Shown here: positions 47,271-59,796 of the stretch, piece by piece | Layout: the number at the start of each line of letters is the position of its first letter | How positions within the stretch are numbered: the first letter of the stretch is position 1 | NCBI GenBank assembly: GCA_963942565.1 | Contig: OZ012684.1 | Location: forward strand, 66,237,874-66,301,873 | Origin: Maea johnstoni | Lineage: Eukaryota > Annelida > Polychaeta > Spionida > Magelonidae | DNA length: 64,000 nucleotides | Reading direction: 5' to 3' | Notes under the pieces: generated by a model | Told to the model about the DNA's origin: nothing | Databases searched by the model: none | Seen by the model: the letters and a program-made list of their open reading frames with translations, nothing else | Position numbers and translations under genes: made by a program

Positions 47271-47592
47271 CATGTGACAATGTTACAGGGTTTATATGTT
47301 TAAAAAAAATTCTTGTGCTTTTGATGAAAGTGGCCTCAGCATTGGAAGGGATGTAGAAAATGTCTAATCATTGCATTGGCCTCAAAATACCATGGAATGG
47401 TAGGGTTGGTAGGATACTAGTAGTCATCTTTTATTGGTTGCTGCAATTTCTATTTCTGTGATGAGCAACAAATCTGTTATGAAAATGATATACGAAAAAC
47501 AAGAAAAAACTTGACTTTTCTTCAGTTTCATAAAATGTGAGTCTTATAGATATAAACATCAATCAATTTGGCAAATTACTATTGAAATCTTG

Positions 47593-47910
47593 ATGACTAT
47601 AATGCTAGAACCATTTCCAGTTTCTGCAGAACGTGGCCAGTGGTTAGAGATAGCCGTAAGAGGCAATGCCTTAGACCACAACCATCAGGGCAGGCCACAG
47701 GTCACTGGTTACTTTCTCACATACCTATATGATACAACCATAAGAATACAACCAGGTTTAGCATTAACCAAAGGAATGCAGCTTCCTGCCAGCGATTCCA
47801 GTACCTATGCTGGGATTGACCTTAACATTTTCAGGTGGGAGCAGATCTTGCAGCATGCTGGTAACAAGCAGCACATTGTCCAGGCTAGGGCCCCAGGTCT
47901 AGGGGCATGA
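47593..47910 (+). CDS. Coding-like ORF in the interior of the 3.8-kb element
   Basis: An ATG at 47593 opens a 105-codon frame ending TGA at 47908; the frame is open upstream to 47515, with a possible acceptor CTTTTCTTCAG at 47515-47525. Residues include ERGQWLEIAVRGNALDHNHQ and DLNIFRWEQILQHAGNKQH. From about 47610 its composition and codon use look coding and are GC-richer than the rest of the element. I do not recognise the family. It could be an element gene, or a host exon captured between the arms. Confidence 0.45.
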   Translation: MTIMLEPFPVSAERGQWLEIAVRGNALDHNHQGRPQVTGYFLTYLYDTTIRIQPGLALTKGMQLPASDSSTYAGIDLNIFRWEQILQHAGNKQHIVQARAPGLGA

Positions 47911-48812
47911 GAATATTGAAATAAGTGCTCCAAGATGCATTATAAGGCACTGTTAGGTAAAATAAAGGGAGATAACAATTTGAAAAAATACACAAAAACA
48001 CAATGCATTCTCGAAGTGCTCTGGTGGTAAAATTACGCTAATCGAACATTAAGGTTTATCCCTGCCTTGTCCTAGTATCAATCCAAATATAAACCTCTAC
48101 AAGTTACATTTGCAATTACTAGCTGTAATAAAATGAGTTCAGATTTGTTCCCTATGGCAAAAATGCTAGTTGATATATCTCTCTCATCAGGAAGCTGTGT
48201 CCTAATAACAAGACTATTTTTGAGTTATCCTTGTGACTAAAGTATGATTTTGAAAAAAATATTTGAGGAAATATTGACCTGAGGTAAAGCCATGACTCTT
48301 CTTCATACTTGTTGAAATTTTATCTTTAACTCTCCGATTATTTTCAAAATATCATGAAATCCAGAAGTCAAATCTAGAACTAGGAATGAAAGGATTACTA
48401 GTAACTTAAGTGGAGAAATGGTGTAAGCATATTTGGTGTAAATTAAGAAAAGTATTGCATATTTGCATTTGAATAACTATGGTATTCCCTTTGAATCATA
48501 TCAAAGCTGGTTAGTTAATATTTGTGTAGAGTACCCTGAGAAAAAATCTATTTTTATCAAAGGAAGGTACACCCATTCTACAACTCCCTCCATCAACAGA
48601 AAATCTAGGATGATTTTCTAAAAAATCTTAAAAGATGCTTACTATGTAGCAATGTTAAGGCTTATTTAACATAGCCATTGTCATAAAGTCCTCAAAGGGT
48701 AGAGAAATCGTTCCCACGAGATTGGTGTCTTTTTGCCGGAAAACATTGTAATCGATTTTAGAAGGGCACATGCCTGCATGTATGAAACTATCCAATGCTA
48801 GAGTACTTCATC
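47911..48812. other. Remainder of the element interior
   Basis: AT-rich single-copy sequence between the ORF and the right arm; no ORF or motif recognised. Confidence 0.5.
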
Positions 48813-49958
48813 TTGTCAGTTGTCTCTTTGCAAAATTCTTTCCCAGTCCCTGAGACTTCCACTCCCCATTTATAGAGGCTTGTGACTCTCGCACCCTTAT
48901 AATTCATTACATTGTAATACTGGTGCATCACAATGTACTTATATACAATGGTCCACCAATATTTGGCATGTAATGGGTTAAATAAATTCTGTGAAAATGC
49001 ATTTTTTTCTGAATTATAAATGCATTAACAATTTTTTTTGCTTGTAAAAGGAAGAGAAATTCCGATGATGAAAACACACACCTAAAGCAAATTACTAAAC
49101 TAAACTATATATAAGCACAAAAGAAGGGTGGGCAGGGTTAAAAGTCTTGGTACTGGGACCTTCAGGTGGGGACATCATGTTGTGCATCTACTGCTACGTC
49201 AAATGTGAAACAAACCTGAAAGATAAAAGTAATAAGCATGTAATAAGTTGATAACAATAATAATAGTAATAATGATAAAAATACAGGTATTATTGGTGAA
49301 CAGAAAAGGAATATTTCCCTGAAATCGCACTCTTTTCAATATTTAATAAAGTCATAGTCCAAATTTACAAATTATCCAACTAAAATATCAATACTGACAA
49401 TAATACTATCTGTTGGATGTAGTGAAATTACAATTATAAGGCCCAACCTTGCTGCACACAGAAAACATCCCAATCGAGATGCTGCATCTCGATCGGGATG
49501 TATTTTGACCTATACAATTCCACTTCAAGTTCAACCTCAAATATCTCATAAAATACTTCACACATACAAAATCCTCATCGCAGATCTGTTCAGTGGAGTA
49601 TTAGCTTTAATTTAATACCAAGCTTGTCCAATTCAGTTGAGAATTCGCTGTCCTCGAGCGATTTTTATACACACCATGTGTGGGATGTTGATAGAAACAC
49701 GTCTTGCAGAGAGTGACTGTGACCCGATTACGCGACCTCTGCATGGCCTAAATTCATAATTTATTCGCAGGGCCCCTTAGAACACTAATAATATAACATA
49801 CATGGGTCTACACCCATGCTGGGGCCCTCATACGCTCTGTTTATGAGTAGAACCAGTATAACTGAGTATTTCTTGTTAATCTCTCCAAAGCATCTCGATC
49901 GGGCTGCAGCATCTAGAACGAGCTGCTGCATCCCGATCGGGCGTTGGACACGGACCTG
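48813..49958. repeat. Right arm of the 3.8-kb element
   Basis: Reverse complement of 46124-47270. One visible difference is GATCGAGATGC here against GATCTAGATGC in the left arm near the terminus; others lie in A/T runs. Confidence 0.9.
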
Positions 49959-50205
49959 ATAAATCCCGAATACTGCAAACAGTTGCGGGCACGCAAAGGA
50001 GATTCAGTATGTACACAAACTACATTGTATCTTGCGGCCCTCTCAACATCTTGAACATTGGATAAGCTATGTGGATTAGCATAATATTAAAGGGCAAGGG
50101 AACTCAGCTTGTAAGTGCTCTCGCAACTATTTAACTGACTTGGCTCATATATAGGATAACAATATTATCAATGAAGTATAATCATCAGGATTTAAATATG
50201 TATAG

Positions 50206-50208
<3 letters not shown>

Positions 50209-50268
<60 letters not shown>
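50209..50268. repeat. (CT)n microsatellite, 60 bp
   Basis: Thirty uninterrupted CT units. The following 350 bp (50269-50640) hold no recognised gene. Confidence 0.97.
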
Positions 50269-50272
<4 letters not shown>

Positions 50273-50649
50273 ATGTGCGTAGATGTTTACGTTTATATTT
50301 CTTATGTACTATTTTCCCTTCAACAACTGGTTTAATCCGTTTAGTTCATAAGTTTGCCCATAGGCGGCATGCCAAATAGACAGTAAACTAGCGGTGGTGC
50401 GGGTGTGAAAGAGAGAATGAAATATATATTTTTATACAACCGTCTTTTGAGGGAGATATATTAAAGAACTTTTTAACCCGCCCGTAATTGCGACAGAGGG
50501 GAGGTAAATAACACTTTCTTTGCCCTCCCTAACAGAAGGAAGGTAAATATATTTCAAGGCGGGTTGCCTGGTGTATTTTCCTGACGAGAGTCGCAACAAC
50601 GACCGCGTGCGTGTCCTTCTCGACGACTGACTGAGAGTGGTTGGTTTTT

Positions 50650-51890
50650 GATGCCCGAATTGAGAATGGTCAAGTGCAGTTCTTAAGTTTCATATTCAAT
50701 TTTAAATTCTTGTTGAGGATGAAAATTTAGATTTTTGCAACAAATATAATTCGGTTTGTCAAAAAACACACTACATCTTTTTAGCAAAACATCAAAACAG
50801 ATCATTTTAAAACCAATTCTAGAGTAAACTTTTGCACATTCAATATCAGCTTCATCTTTGTTGAAGTAATTTGGCTACTGGGAATCATTGCATGTGTGAG
50901 AAGTAGTGTCGCATTTTTTAATAACATTTTTCAAAAAGTTCTTGAATAAGACTGGATACCGTACAATTGACTTTGGGCTACTCTTTCACTCGGTTTGAGG
51001 GAAATCAGAATCAATATAGATATAGGAGTAGCAACTAGCAGCATGAACCAACGATTATCAATCTTATTGTTGGTGAATCTCACTAGTTTTCTCACTAGTT
51101 TTATGTATGCCACAGAGGGTTATGTAACGAAACTGGTGCACAGCTACTACTATTAAAACAAGTTTTAATAATCGCAGATAAAATTTGACTTCGGAGGTCG
51201 GATAAAAAAGTTCTTTTGTATAAACTATTTTGTCCAGAAACAGGAAACACGGTACAAACACAGTTGGTACGTGCACAGTAAATTGAAGGAATTGTATTTG
51301 TATAAAAATGAAAAAAAAATCCCATTGAGCACCTCATTTAGGTATGCCGCAGTGGGCTATGTAACAAACCTGGTGCAAAGCCATTTACATGAAAGGTGAG
51401 ACAAAGGAAACACGTTTTGAATTTTAATAGTCCCAGATGCAAGTTGATTTTGGAGACCAGATAAACCGGTTCTATAGTTTCCTAGGACAAACCATACAAT
51501 ATAAACATTTGGTAGATTTTCCGACCTAAATATTACAAGTGCTTGCTTCCAAAATAAACAACCCAGGTTAATCCTTAACTCAGTGCTTTCGCAAAACGGC
51601 AGCCCAGTATATTACTTGTATTACTCGTGATTCTGATGTTGCCTTCTAGTTCTAGACAGAAAACATTGGCCCCAACCATGCCCGGATTGAGCATATGGTC
51701 AAGTGCGGTTCTAAAGTTTGATTTTGCGGTAAATATAATTCTGTTTGTCACAAAAAAAACCTACATTTCTGTAAACAAAACATCAAAACGACCAACTTCT
51801 CTTTTAACCTTTTGCACATGAAAGATCAGTTTCACCTTTGTTGAGGTGAATTGGCTACTCTAAGTTGTTGCAAGTGTGATAACTAATTTT
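50650..51890. repeat. Diverged repeats in A-B-B-A order
   Basis: Block A (about 50651-50905) recurs as 51674-51885, sharing GGTCAAGTGC(A/G)GTTCT, AAATATAATTC(G/T)GTTTGTCA and CTTTGTTGA(A/G)GT in order. Block B (about 51102-51270) recurs as 51339-51520, sharing TATGCC(A/G)CAG(A/T)GGG(T/C)TATGTAAC. All copies are in direct orientation and noticeably diverged. No coding frame or terminal inverted repeat explains them. Confidence 0.65.
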
Positions 51891-52160
51891 ATACAAAGGG
51901 CAGTTAACCTTCAATCATATTATGCCCTGTGTGGAACGACCACGATACTGCTGGAAGTTCAGCTCTCACATGGTGCTGTACCCGGTTCACCTAGCAGCCG
52001 CGTAGATAAAATAGAGGATGCGCATTGGCTGCAAGCAGGGTTTATCAGTTGATCCCCTGGTGTGCCCCGCGAAGAGGTATGATAGATATGCTGGCTACCA
52101 GTCCATCTGATTTTTTTAACCATGTGTCCAGTATGTTATGGGTATATTAAAAGAACCCAA
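51890..52160. other. GC-richer unassigned block
   Basis: Sequence around 51925-52080 is GC-richer than its flanks and has repeat-like character, ending in a T-run and then AT-rich DNA. No open frame or Pol III boxes are evident. Confidence 0.3.
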
Positions 52161-52211
52161 TCCAACTCCAACATTTTTTCTTGTTTCCCCCCCCCCCATT
52201 TTTTTAAAATA

Positions 52212-52394
52212 TGTAAATAAAATTTAATAAATAAACAAATAGATAAATGAATGAATGAATGAATGAATGTACATGTATGTATGTATAAATGAATGAATGA
52301 ATGAATGAATAAATAAATGAATAAATAAATAAACAGATGGATGGATAAATAAATAAATATTTAAATAAATATATGAATAAATGAATAAACAAAT
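52212..52394. repeat. Tetranucleotide microsatellite (AATG/AATA)n
   Basis: Runs of AATG and AATA units with a GTAT interlude. The long minus-strand frames rich in SFI and LFIY motifs (within 52204-52557) are by-products of the repeat. Confidence 0.95.
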
Positions 52395-52499
52395 GATTAA
52401 ACAAACTGGTCTGATCAGATACGACGCATACATGAACGTTTGCGAATACTTGAGAACATTCACCATACGGAATAGGCTCAATTTCCACCGGTTCAAAGG

Positions 52500-52645
52500 T
52501 CAAGGTTGCAAGGCGAACTTCTATTTCCGGTGTATTGCTCATGCGCATACTCCTCATGGCTCAACACCATTTCTCCCACTGACACTTATATTTCGAAATA
52601 ACTCATTTCCTCGAGAGTTATCGCCATCGCTGATAAGATCACAAC
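52500..52645 (+). promoter_or_regulatory. Likely eIF1A promoter and 5' UTR
   Basis: GC-richer stretch just upstream of the start codon. It holds TTTCCGG (52524-52530, an ETS-like GGAAA core on the other strand) and CATGCGCAT (about 52540-52548, resembling an NRF1 half-palindrome). No TATA box lies at the expected place. This is typical of translation-factor promoters; the start site cannot be read from sequence. Confidence 0.45.
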
Positions 52646-55600
52646 ATGCCCAAAAATAAAGGTAAGTATTTACACCTTTACCAGGGTATTTAAGGTGGAA
52701 ATATACGCCGAATAACCAGAATTTGAAATCCCGACAGATGTGTCCGCCATTTTCATTGTACAAATCTGGTTGAGACTTGTGTAGCATGCGAACATATGTG
52801 CGCAATTTTATTTATTTCTTCTTCTGACCTTTGTTTGCATATTCTTGGTAGTAAAGCTGAAAGTGATTGGAATTTTGTTACCGTCACACCATTTAGTTTT
52901 ACCTTTTCCAGACTGACCAGTGTGTGGCCCTTGGTCTCATTCAGTGATTCACTCAGTCACAAATGATTGTGCAATTACACAGAATTTCAGAAATACATGT
53001 CCTCCTCAGTATGTCCTTTTATAAATACATGTGTATGACAGGAAGACACAGGAAGGGACAGACCAGATACTTGGTATGTCTGTACATGACAGGGTCACAG
53101 GGGAGGGTGCACTCCTGATGCAGGATGTATGACAAAAAGTTTGGGGGATAGGGAACTATACTCTGTTTGTGTCTCTATCCAGGCCAAGCTGTGTTAAAAA
53201 TTGACCTCTGCTTCGGTGAATTCACTTAGAAGGATTTGTCGCTTGGTATGGCAAGTTCCACGGCCAGACTTGTACCATTCAATTATGTACATGTTCGACT
53301 TGTTAATTTGCCCCAAGCCGGCAGGTGACGATGGTGTTTTTTTATTTCAGAAAGAAGTTTTGAAGTGGGAACTTCCACCATTTAACATTTCCTATACGTA
53401 TGCTAATAAGGCCTGACTAATAACTTCAACGTCTGTTCAATTAGTAGCATAAGTAGGAGATTTAAAATGGCTGAAATTTCCACTCCAAAACTTCTTTCTA
53501 AAATCTAATAAAACACTTAAGCATTGGCAAATGGACATTTAGGTTCTGTTCAGTTTATCTATTTTGGATGGTATGAGCCTTTAATATGAGTACTCACTGG
53601 GTGTTTGTTGCAGCACTAATCAGATTTGACTTCAATGCTGCTTGAAATAATCTTTGGTTTTGTGCTCAGCATCACTCAGCTGATCACACATCTTTAGTGA
53701 TTATTTCAAATGAAATGAATTAATCCTATCCCAAAGCCAATTCAGAGAATTTCAGAAGGAAACACTTAATTGGAAAATAATCTTGTCTTTGTTTATACGT
53801 TTCTATAATTTGATATTTTCCATATATAGATTAAAGTACTTGATAATTCACCAAGTCTTTGTATTAATTAATGTGTCATCTCAACAAAGTCAACATATCT
53901 TTGGAGTGACACTTTTCAGGGTTCGAAATTAGTGGGTGCAGGGAGCCCAGGGCTCACTTGAATTCTCCTGCGGCTCCCTCAAATTTCTGCAGGGAGCCCA
54001 AAGATGTACTGGTTTCTATATACAACACCTTAAGATAGCTTTTGATGATGCAATTGGCCTCTTGGATAAAATCTTAATTTAGAGCCCTGCTTTATGTTAT
54101 CATTGGAAGGGTCCTAAGTTAGCATAATAAAGTTCTTCATGGTTGTATTAATTTGGTTTATCCTTGATTCCAGGAAAGGGAGGTAAAAACAGGAGGCGTG
54201 GAAAGAACGAGAATGAGCGTGAAAAGCGTGAGTTGGTGTTCAAGACAGAAGGTCAAGGTAAGTTTTTTCATGAACTAAAAGGATTTTGATCTATGATATC
54301 CTAGCTTGTCTTCTTTCCATACATTTTAGTCAAAAATATTTTTGAAGGATTTGTATGAAAAGCAATTGCTCAGAAGCAATGAATAGATTCATATGATTAT
54401 CATCTCATACCTTGGGTGAAATTGCCAAGTTCCAGTCTTAACACTGAGCTACTATCTCAATTTCATCTTTTTTCCAGGATTAATTAGGGTAATTGAAATT
54501 ATTGAATGATGTACTAAAATGAATCACTTCTTTTCTTATTTTATTATCTACTGATACTGAAAATGTATCATTACATTGGCTAATTCTACGGGTAAGAGCT
54601 GTTTTGTATGCTGATGTTTCATTTAAACTGAAAAAATATCTTATATCTATTTCAGAATATGCACAGGTAGTAAAGATGCTGGGCAATGGTCGACTGGAAG
54701 CCCTTTGCTTTGATAGCACCAAAAGGTTATGTCACATACGAGGAAAGCTTCGAAAGAAGGTAACTAATCACTGCTTAGAATCATGCCATTCTTTTCTTGG
54801 CTTAGCTCATTCATGCTTAAGGTAGAACCCCACTCGATACCCACATCATTTTTAAAACTTAAATATCTGAAAACTGAGTTAAATGTAGACAACGGCACTT
54901 ATGCTCTTGAATATAGCTTACATCTCATAGTTACAGATTGAGAATAATGATAATCTTATCAATAATTTGCTATATACTGAGTTGATAAGACACCCTTTAC
55001 AAACATTTCTCTCTGTGTTTCATTTTTTTGACAAAATGTCAAGACTCGCCCCCTTTACTTGAAAATCAAACTCTACCATTAGATCATTCATGTCTTTGAT
55101 GAGGTGCAAGGTCCTACCTCAACCAGGAATCTGCATGATGAGTATTTTAAAAACATTTTTGAATATTCTCATACACCTCAAAATTACTAACAGCACATAG
55201 TTTACGTAGTTAATGCTGATTTTCAGGTCCTGTCATGATATGTGGTACTTGTGACATGACTTTGCACTTAGAGGGGGTTCATATCTGTCATATTCGAGAA
55301 CATTTGCTTCGAAAAAACGGCATCTTATTCACATGCATCTACTGTGCACTGTGTCTAACATGATTGTATGTTAATTGGCCCATGGGTGCATCTCCCTGTT
55401 ATCTATCTTCAATTACTTGCTTGTCTCTAAATCTTGGGGGTCTTTCCAGAACAGTGACTATGACCGCTAGTGTCCGGATTGCGTAGTTTAAGTCAGGTGT
55501 CTTCAGCAACTTGAGTGAATCAATACTAGGCATCTTCAGTGAATCCACACCTGTTGAAGCTTTCAAAGCTATTTGCCATTATTGGGATAAGATGGTTGTA

Positions 55601-56824
55601 TTTCCCCATTGACATAGCAAAATCAGAAATATCTTTTCATTATCTATCTTAGGCCACCTGCTGCACTAAAAATATAACTATGCAGTAAACATGGCCAGTG
55701 ACATAAAAGCGAGTGTTGTGTTTATTTGGTTTCGACCTGATACTTTTTTTTGAAGTTGAATAAAGTTTTATCTATTTGCATTCCAGGTTTGGATAAATGC
55801 ATCAGACATTATCCTAATTGGCTTACGAGATTACCAAGATGAGAAAGCTGATGTCATCCTAAAATACACCCCTGAAGAGGCAAGAAATCTGAAAGCATAT
55901 GGAGAACTGCCAGAATCAGGTATGGCATTCCTAGAAAAGCTTGATATTAACAGAAAATCTAGACTTACCAGATGTTTTATGACTGTGAATTTGTAATGTT
56001 ACTTCATCTTGATTGGACAATTTTCAATTTAGATTTTACTGTAAACTCTTTTTGGGATGTATTGCTAGTTTAATAACACACCGACTGCTTTTGCATGAGA
56101 GCCGTTGCATTAGTAGTACAAACTGTCCGATTTTAGATGAAGGTTGACACTTTTTTGGAAAGCTTCATTCGATAATTGCCTCTTTATTTTCTAGTGTATG
56201 ATCATAATCATCTATTAAGACATTAGTATTTGCTCAGCCTTTTATGTATCACCAATATGATTGTTATCAAATTGAAATATCCATCAAGGATAGGCCACAG
56301 GTAAGATTTCAATCAAGTTCATTGCAATTGAATTATCCACAGACCAAATGTAAATCTACATCTAATGAATGAATTCTATTTTACCTTCCAGCCAAAATCA
56401 ATGAGACAAATGCCTGGGATGATGATATGGATGACCAGATCACATTCGACGACTGTGATGTAGGGGAAGACGAAATTGACGATGTAAGTTTCATTAATTA
56501 AATATATGCATAAAATAATTTGATGTTCACAGTAGTATAACGAATAGGACATAGATGATGTCAGTTTCATGCATTAAATATAAGCATGAAAAAGTTGAAT
56601 GTGGACCACAGTAGTAAAAGAAGCTAAACCATTATATATGAATTTGATACATTTCAGCATCACGTGATCATGATATTTTTAAAAAGATTTACAAATACTG
56701 TATCTAACACATTCAGTTACTTATCAAGTGTTCATCATAATTAGTTACCATTGAATTTGAACTCACCCATGTCAGTCAGTATGAGATACTGAAATGTATA
56801 CCTTTCTTTCAATTTTAGATCTAA
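52646..56824 (+). CDS. EIF1AX: Eukaryotic translation initiation factor 1A (eIF1A), six coding exons
   Basis: eIF1A binds the 40S A-site region and works with eIF1 in scanning and start-codon choice. Exons 52646-52661, 54174-54257, 54656-54759, 55787-55919, 56392-56483 and 56819-56824 are all bounded by GT-AG introns with matching phases and sum to 435 bases, 144 residues plus stop, the same length as human EIF1AX. The basic N-terminal tail is [20 protein letters not shown]. The S1-like OB fold follows (about 22-95) with [17 protein letters not shown] and [16 protein letters not shown], then the helical part [14 protein letters not shown]. The acidic tail ends EIDDI, the conserved eIF5B-contacting terminus. 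The last exon codes one residue (Ile) and the stop. The ATG context is ACAACATGC. Intron 1 carries a transposon relic and a hAT-like MITE. Confidence 0.97.
53161..53527. mobile_element. Decayed relative of the CHMP5-intron long-TIR transposon
   Basis: Positions 53163-53382 match the left TIR (GGTTTGTGTCTCTATCCAGG, CGGTGAATTCAC, CACGGCCAGACTT, CCGGCAGGTGAC) with many substitutions. 53383-53440 match one arm of the 65-bp palindrome (AAGGCCTGACTAAT, CGTCTGTT). 53459-53520 then match the inner end of the opposite TIR (TTTAAAATGGC(T/G)GAAATT). It is thus a shortened, old foldback copy in eIF1A intron 1; no target duplication is evident. Confidence 0.8.
53917..54089. mobile_element. hAT-like MITE, copy 3
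   Basis: Begins CAGGGTTCGAAATTA and ends TAATTTAGAGCCCTG, imperfect inverted termini. The interior shares GAATTCTCCTGCGGCTCCC and GGGAGCCCAAAGATGTACTG with copy 2. It lies 84 bp before eIF1A exon 2. Confidence 0.8.
54820..55786. other. eIF1A intron 3, no other feature
   Basis: Single-copy AT-rich intron; nothing recognised. Confidence 0.5.
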
Positions 56825-58090
56825 GGAATTTTGGCAGACACCAAGTACCGAAGATTGCTAACTGCCCACATGGGAATAGGAGAAACAAATGGACTTAATA
56901 GCTGGATTAGCAAATTTTGGAGGATCCAGAAAAAAAACTGAACCCAAATTGTCAAATTTGCCACAAAGTTTGACTGGAAACAAAAATAGTTTTAACATAT
57001 TTTTGTTGATAATACAGGCTTTCCACCACATTAAAACATTCCTAGGTGTTGCTGGTTGGATATCACCATTTCAAAAATGGAATGGCAAACCCCAAACAAG
57101 AGTTTGTGTGAGCCATTTGGAGGTGATGGAGATACTCTTGAAACTAAATACTTAGTTATTTTCTGTTTGTATTTCTTGTGGTGTAAACACGACTCTTTGC
57201 TTCTCACTTGATCAGATTTCAACAATGGCTCATTATTTAACAACACGACCTGTGCATGTTTTCCACTCAATTGCTTTTCGCCCACTGATATTTATCATCA
57301 CTAAATAGGATATTGTTAAGAGGACACCCCCAGGCTTTTTTCGACATCGGATATTAAAACTTAATAGTGGCCAACTAATGGTTTAACTAGTAACCTGTAC
57401 TAAGTTGTGGTCTAGTATTACCAGCAAAAATGTCTGTATGTGTAGTGAGTAGGTCAAAGAAATACTTCCATTTGCAATTATTTAGACTACAGAACTTCTA
57501 TAAAATGGAGAGGCCCTTTACTTGGTTGGGACTTTCTTAGATGATCTCAGAGTTTCTAAAATAACCACCAAAGTCTAGTAACACAGCATGTGTAATGCTC
57601 TGGTCTACCACCTACAGCTATTGTGGCCATGAAACCTTGCCAATACTGGTTCTGCCGGATAAAATGAGGCAGAATGTTAGCTTTAGAATAAAGAAACAGA
57701 GAAGAGAACTCCAATAAATCATGTTCCGTGTTACTATTCAAGCAAGTAGGATATCTCAATGTTCTTAGTTGTGTTTCAACTTTGTCCATCAAAGGGCCAG
57801 AATGATACAAAGTATCAGCATAGGTAGCATATTGACTAAAATGTGTACACAGACTTTTTGTTTTCTATATAACTTTCATATACATGTGAAATCATGTATT
57901 AATCTAAGTTCAGTTAGAAAATGGGTATAAGATGATGTTTGTCCAGTGTATGTTAGACAAGAATATCATTCATATTCTGCTATCAGTGTAAAGATGAGGG
58001 TTTATTCTGGATACTATTGACATGAAAGAATGAACTAGGTAACAATACTGTAAGGTGAAGTTAAATAAAGACCACATGCGATCTGTATTT
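56825..58090 (+). other. eIF1A 3' UTR with candidate poly(A) signals
   Basis: AATAAA occurs at 57687-57692 and 58064-58069. The second is followed by a T- and GT-rich stretch (TCTGTATTTATATC, GTGTCTGTTTATTGG) and is the better candidate end. Open frames at 56889-57155 (plus) and 57031-57285 (minus) are not protein-like. Confidence 0.5.
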
Positions 58091-58770
58091 ATATCTTAGG
58101 AGAGTGTCTGTTTATTGGCATAAGTTATCCATACATAGAAAATGCATTCTGAGGAGAACCATATTTTCAACTAGTATCTTTTTGAAATGTATATAGACAA
58201 ATCAAATTCATTCTTTGACAGGTACACACTTCCTACAAAGTATTCCTACTACATGTAATTAGCCTGTTAGTGCTTAGCGTGCCCATTGTAAGAATTTGAC
58301 CGCATATGTGATATTTTCAAAATAACTTATTCAAGAACAACTAGTTGAATGTTCATATTGGTATTTCTTTGGTTTGGTTTATAGTGGCCTTTCTTCTTCG
58401 AATATTCTCCAAAAGATACCTTTATTAGGAAAATAGCACCAAACTAAATGAGCCATTCAGTCATGAATGAGTTGAGCAAAGATATCACAAAGGCCAGTCT
58501 TGGTTTTCAGCAGGTTTGAAGCTTGTAAAATTAGACCTAACTGTATTTAGGTTTATAATTTGGGATTTGTCTGGAATCTCAAAATGTGCTATATGACATT
58601 TTTACATCTCAGTCTTAATAGTTTTGAAATCTCTGCTTAACTTCACAAATTGACTTATCTGTGGTCAGAATATTGGACTTGGAGACAAATGGAAGCTACA
58701 AACTATTATCATTATGGCTGACATTTAAGTAAGTTCAGCAAGCATTGCTAAGCTATGTCATCTTATTCTA

Positions 58771-58773
58771 ATA

Positions 58774-58854
<81 letters not shown>
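58771..58854. repeat. (AT)n microsatellite
   Basis: About 84 bp of AT dinucleotides with one ACAT interruption. Confidence 0.95.
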
Positions 58855-58856
<2 letters not shown>

Positions 58857-59796
58857 ATCAGCTTATTCTGATATTTATCTGAACTTTATAAAACCGCTAG
58901 CTACAGCTTATCCTATAAGCATCAGTTATTTTGTACTGATAAATTTTCTATAATAAGCAAAAATCTGCTTTTGGGGAATGCATAAATATTCGTTCAAGGG
59001 CTATTTTGTCAGGCAGAAAAATCTTTATTTGGGGAAATTTTCATTTCATAAGTACCTAAAATGTATATGAAATGCATAATTTGGCCAAACTTGTGGACCC
59101 ATCAAATGTTTTGGTGATTGTTTAACATGATTTCCTCAAAAGGTAAATTCTGATACTTAGATATTTTAGAAATTTTCTAACCCTTAAAACACTTTCATAA
59201 CATACTTCCTGGGAAATATTTCCATAAGTGAAATATTGTATAGATTGTGCATACTTCATGATTTCATAAGTGTACAATAAGAAAAGATTTGTAATCAAAT
59301 CTGCAGAAATAAAAGTTAAATGTTTAATTTCAGTGGTAGTTGGTTTATGTCATCTATTTCATTTACCTTGATTGTTATATTCTCTTGGATAATAGAGAAA
59401 TATGAATGTATGAGAGTGAAAGAGTGACGTTCCTTGATGAGAACCTGGTAGAAGGTTAGTGTGTAAGGAGGACAGTGTGTGGAAAATATTTGTTAAATTT
59501 ATCTAAAGTATTTATACCAATCTCCCCTTTCAAGTTGAATTTACCATACCCATCCTTGAGCGATGCGATTAACAGTAACTTGCTTCTTGCATTGAATTAG
59601 GATCAATTGACACTTCCTTATTTCTTTTTCCTAGGTTATATACCACAGCTGTCTTCATACCACAAGATCATCTGAAACTAATTTTCTCCAAAAATGGAGT
59701 ACATATTCTTTGCACGTCTTTAGCATGGAAAATCAACTGAATCCATTTGTTCTCTTCAAATAGTGAAATATATATATGATTCCCTACCCATGCCCA
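58855..59796. other. Gene-free AT-rich DNA
   Basis: No gene or element recognised. An AATAAA near 59309 is another possible distal eIF1A poly(A) signal. Confidence 0.45.

Larger units (their letters stand above)
46124..49958. mobile_element. 3,835-bp element with 1.15-kb inverted arms
   Basis: The ends CAGGTCCGTGTCC and GGACACGGACCTG are perfect inverted repeats. Arms 46124-47270 and 48813-49958 are inverted and nearly identical along their length (scattered single differences). ATAAA flanks both sides (46119-46123, 49959-49963), a likely 5-bp target duplication. The interior (47271-48812) holds one coding-like ORF. The superfamily cannot be assigned: 5-bp duplications occur in Transib and some others, but no DDE domain is seen. 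The near-identity of the arms implies a recent insertion or recent gene conversion. Confidence 0.88.

Noticed and set aside
47005-47277. 90-codon plus-strand ORF in the left arm
   Set aside because: Low-complexity start, no motif, and its sequence is simply the inverted arm, also present in the right arm with small indels in A/T runs.
52204-52557. 117-codon minus-strand ORF with repeated FI/LFIY motifs
   Set aside because: Produced by the AATG/AATA tetranucleotide repeat and unrelated sequence upstream of eIF1A.
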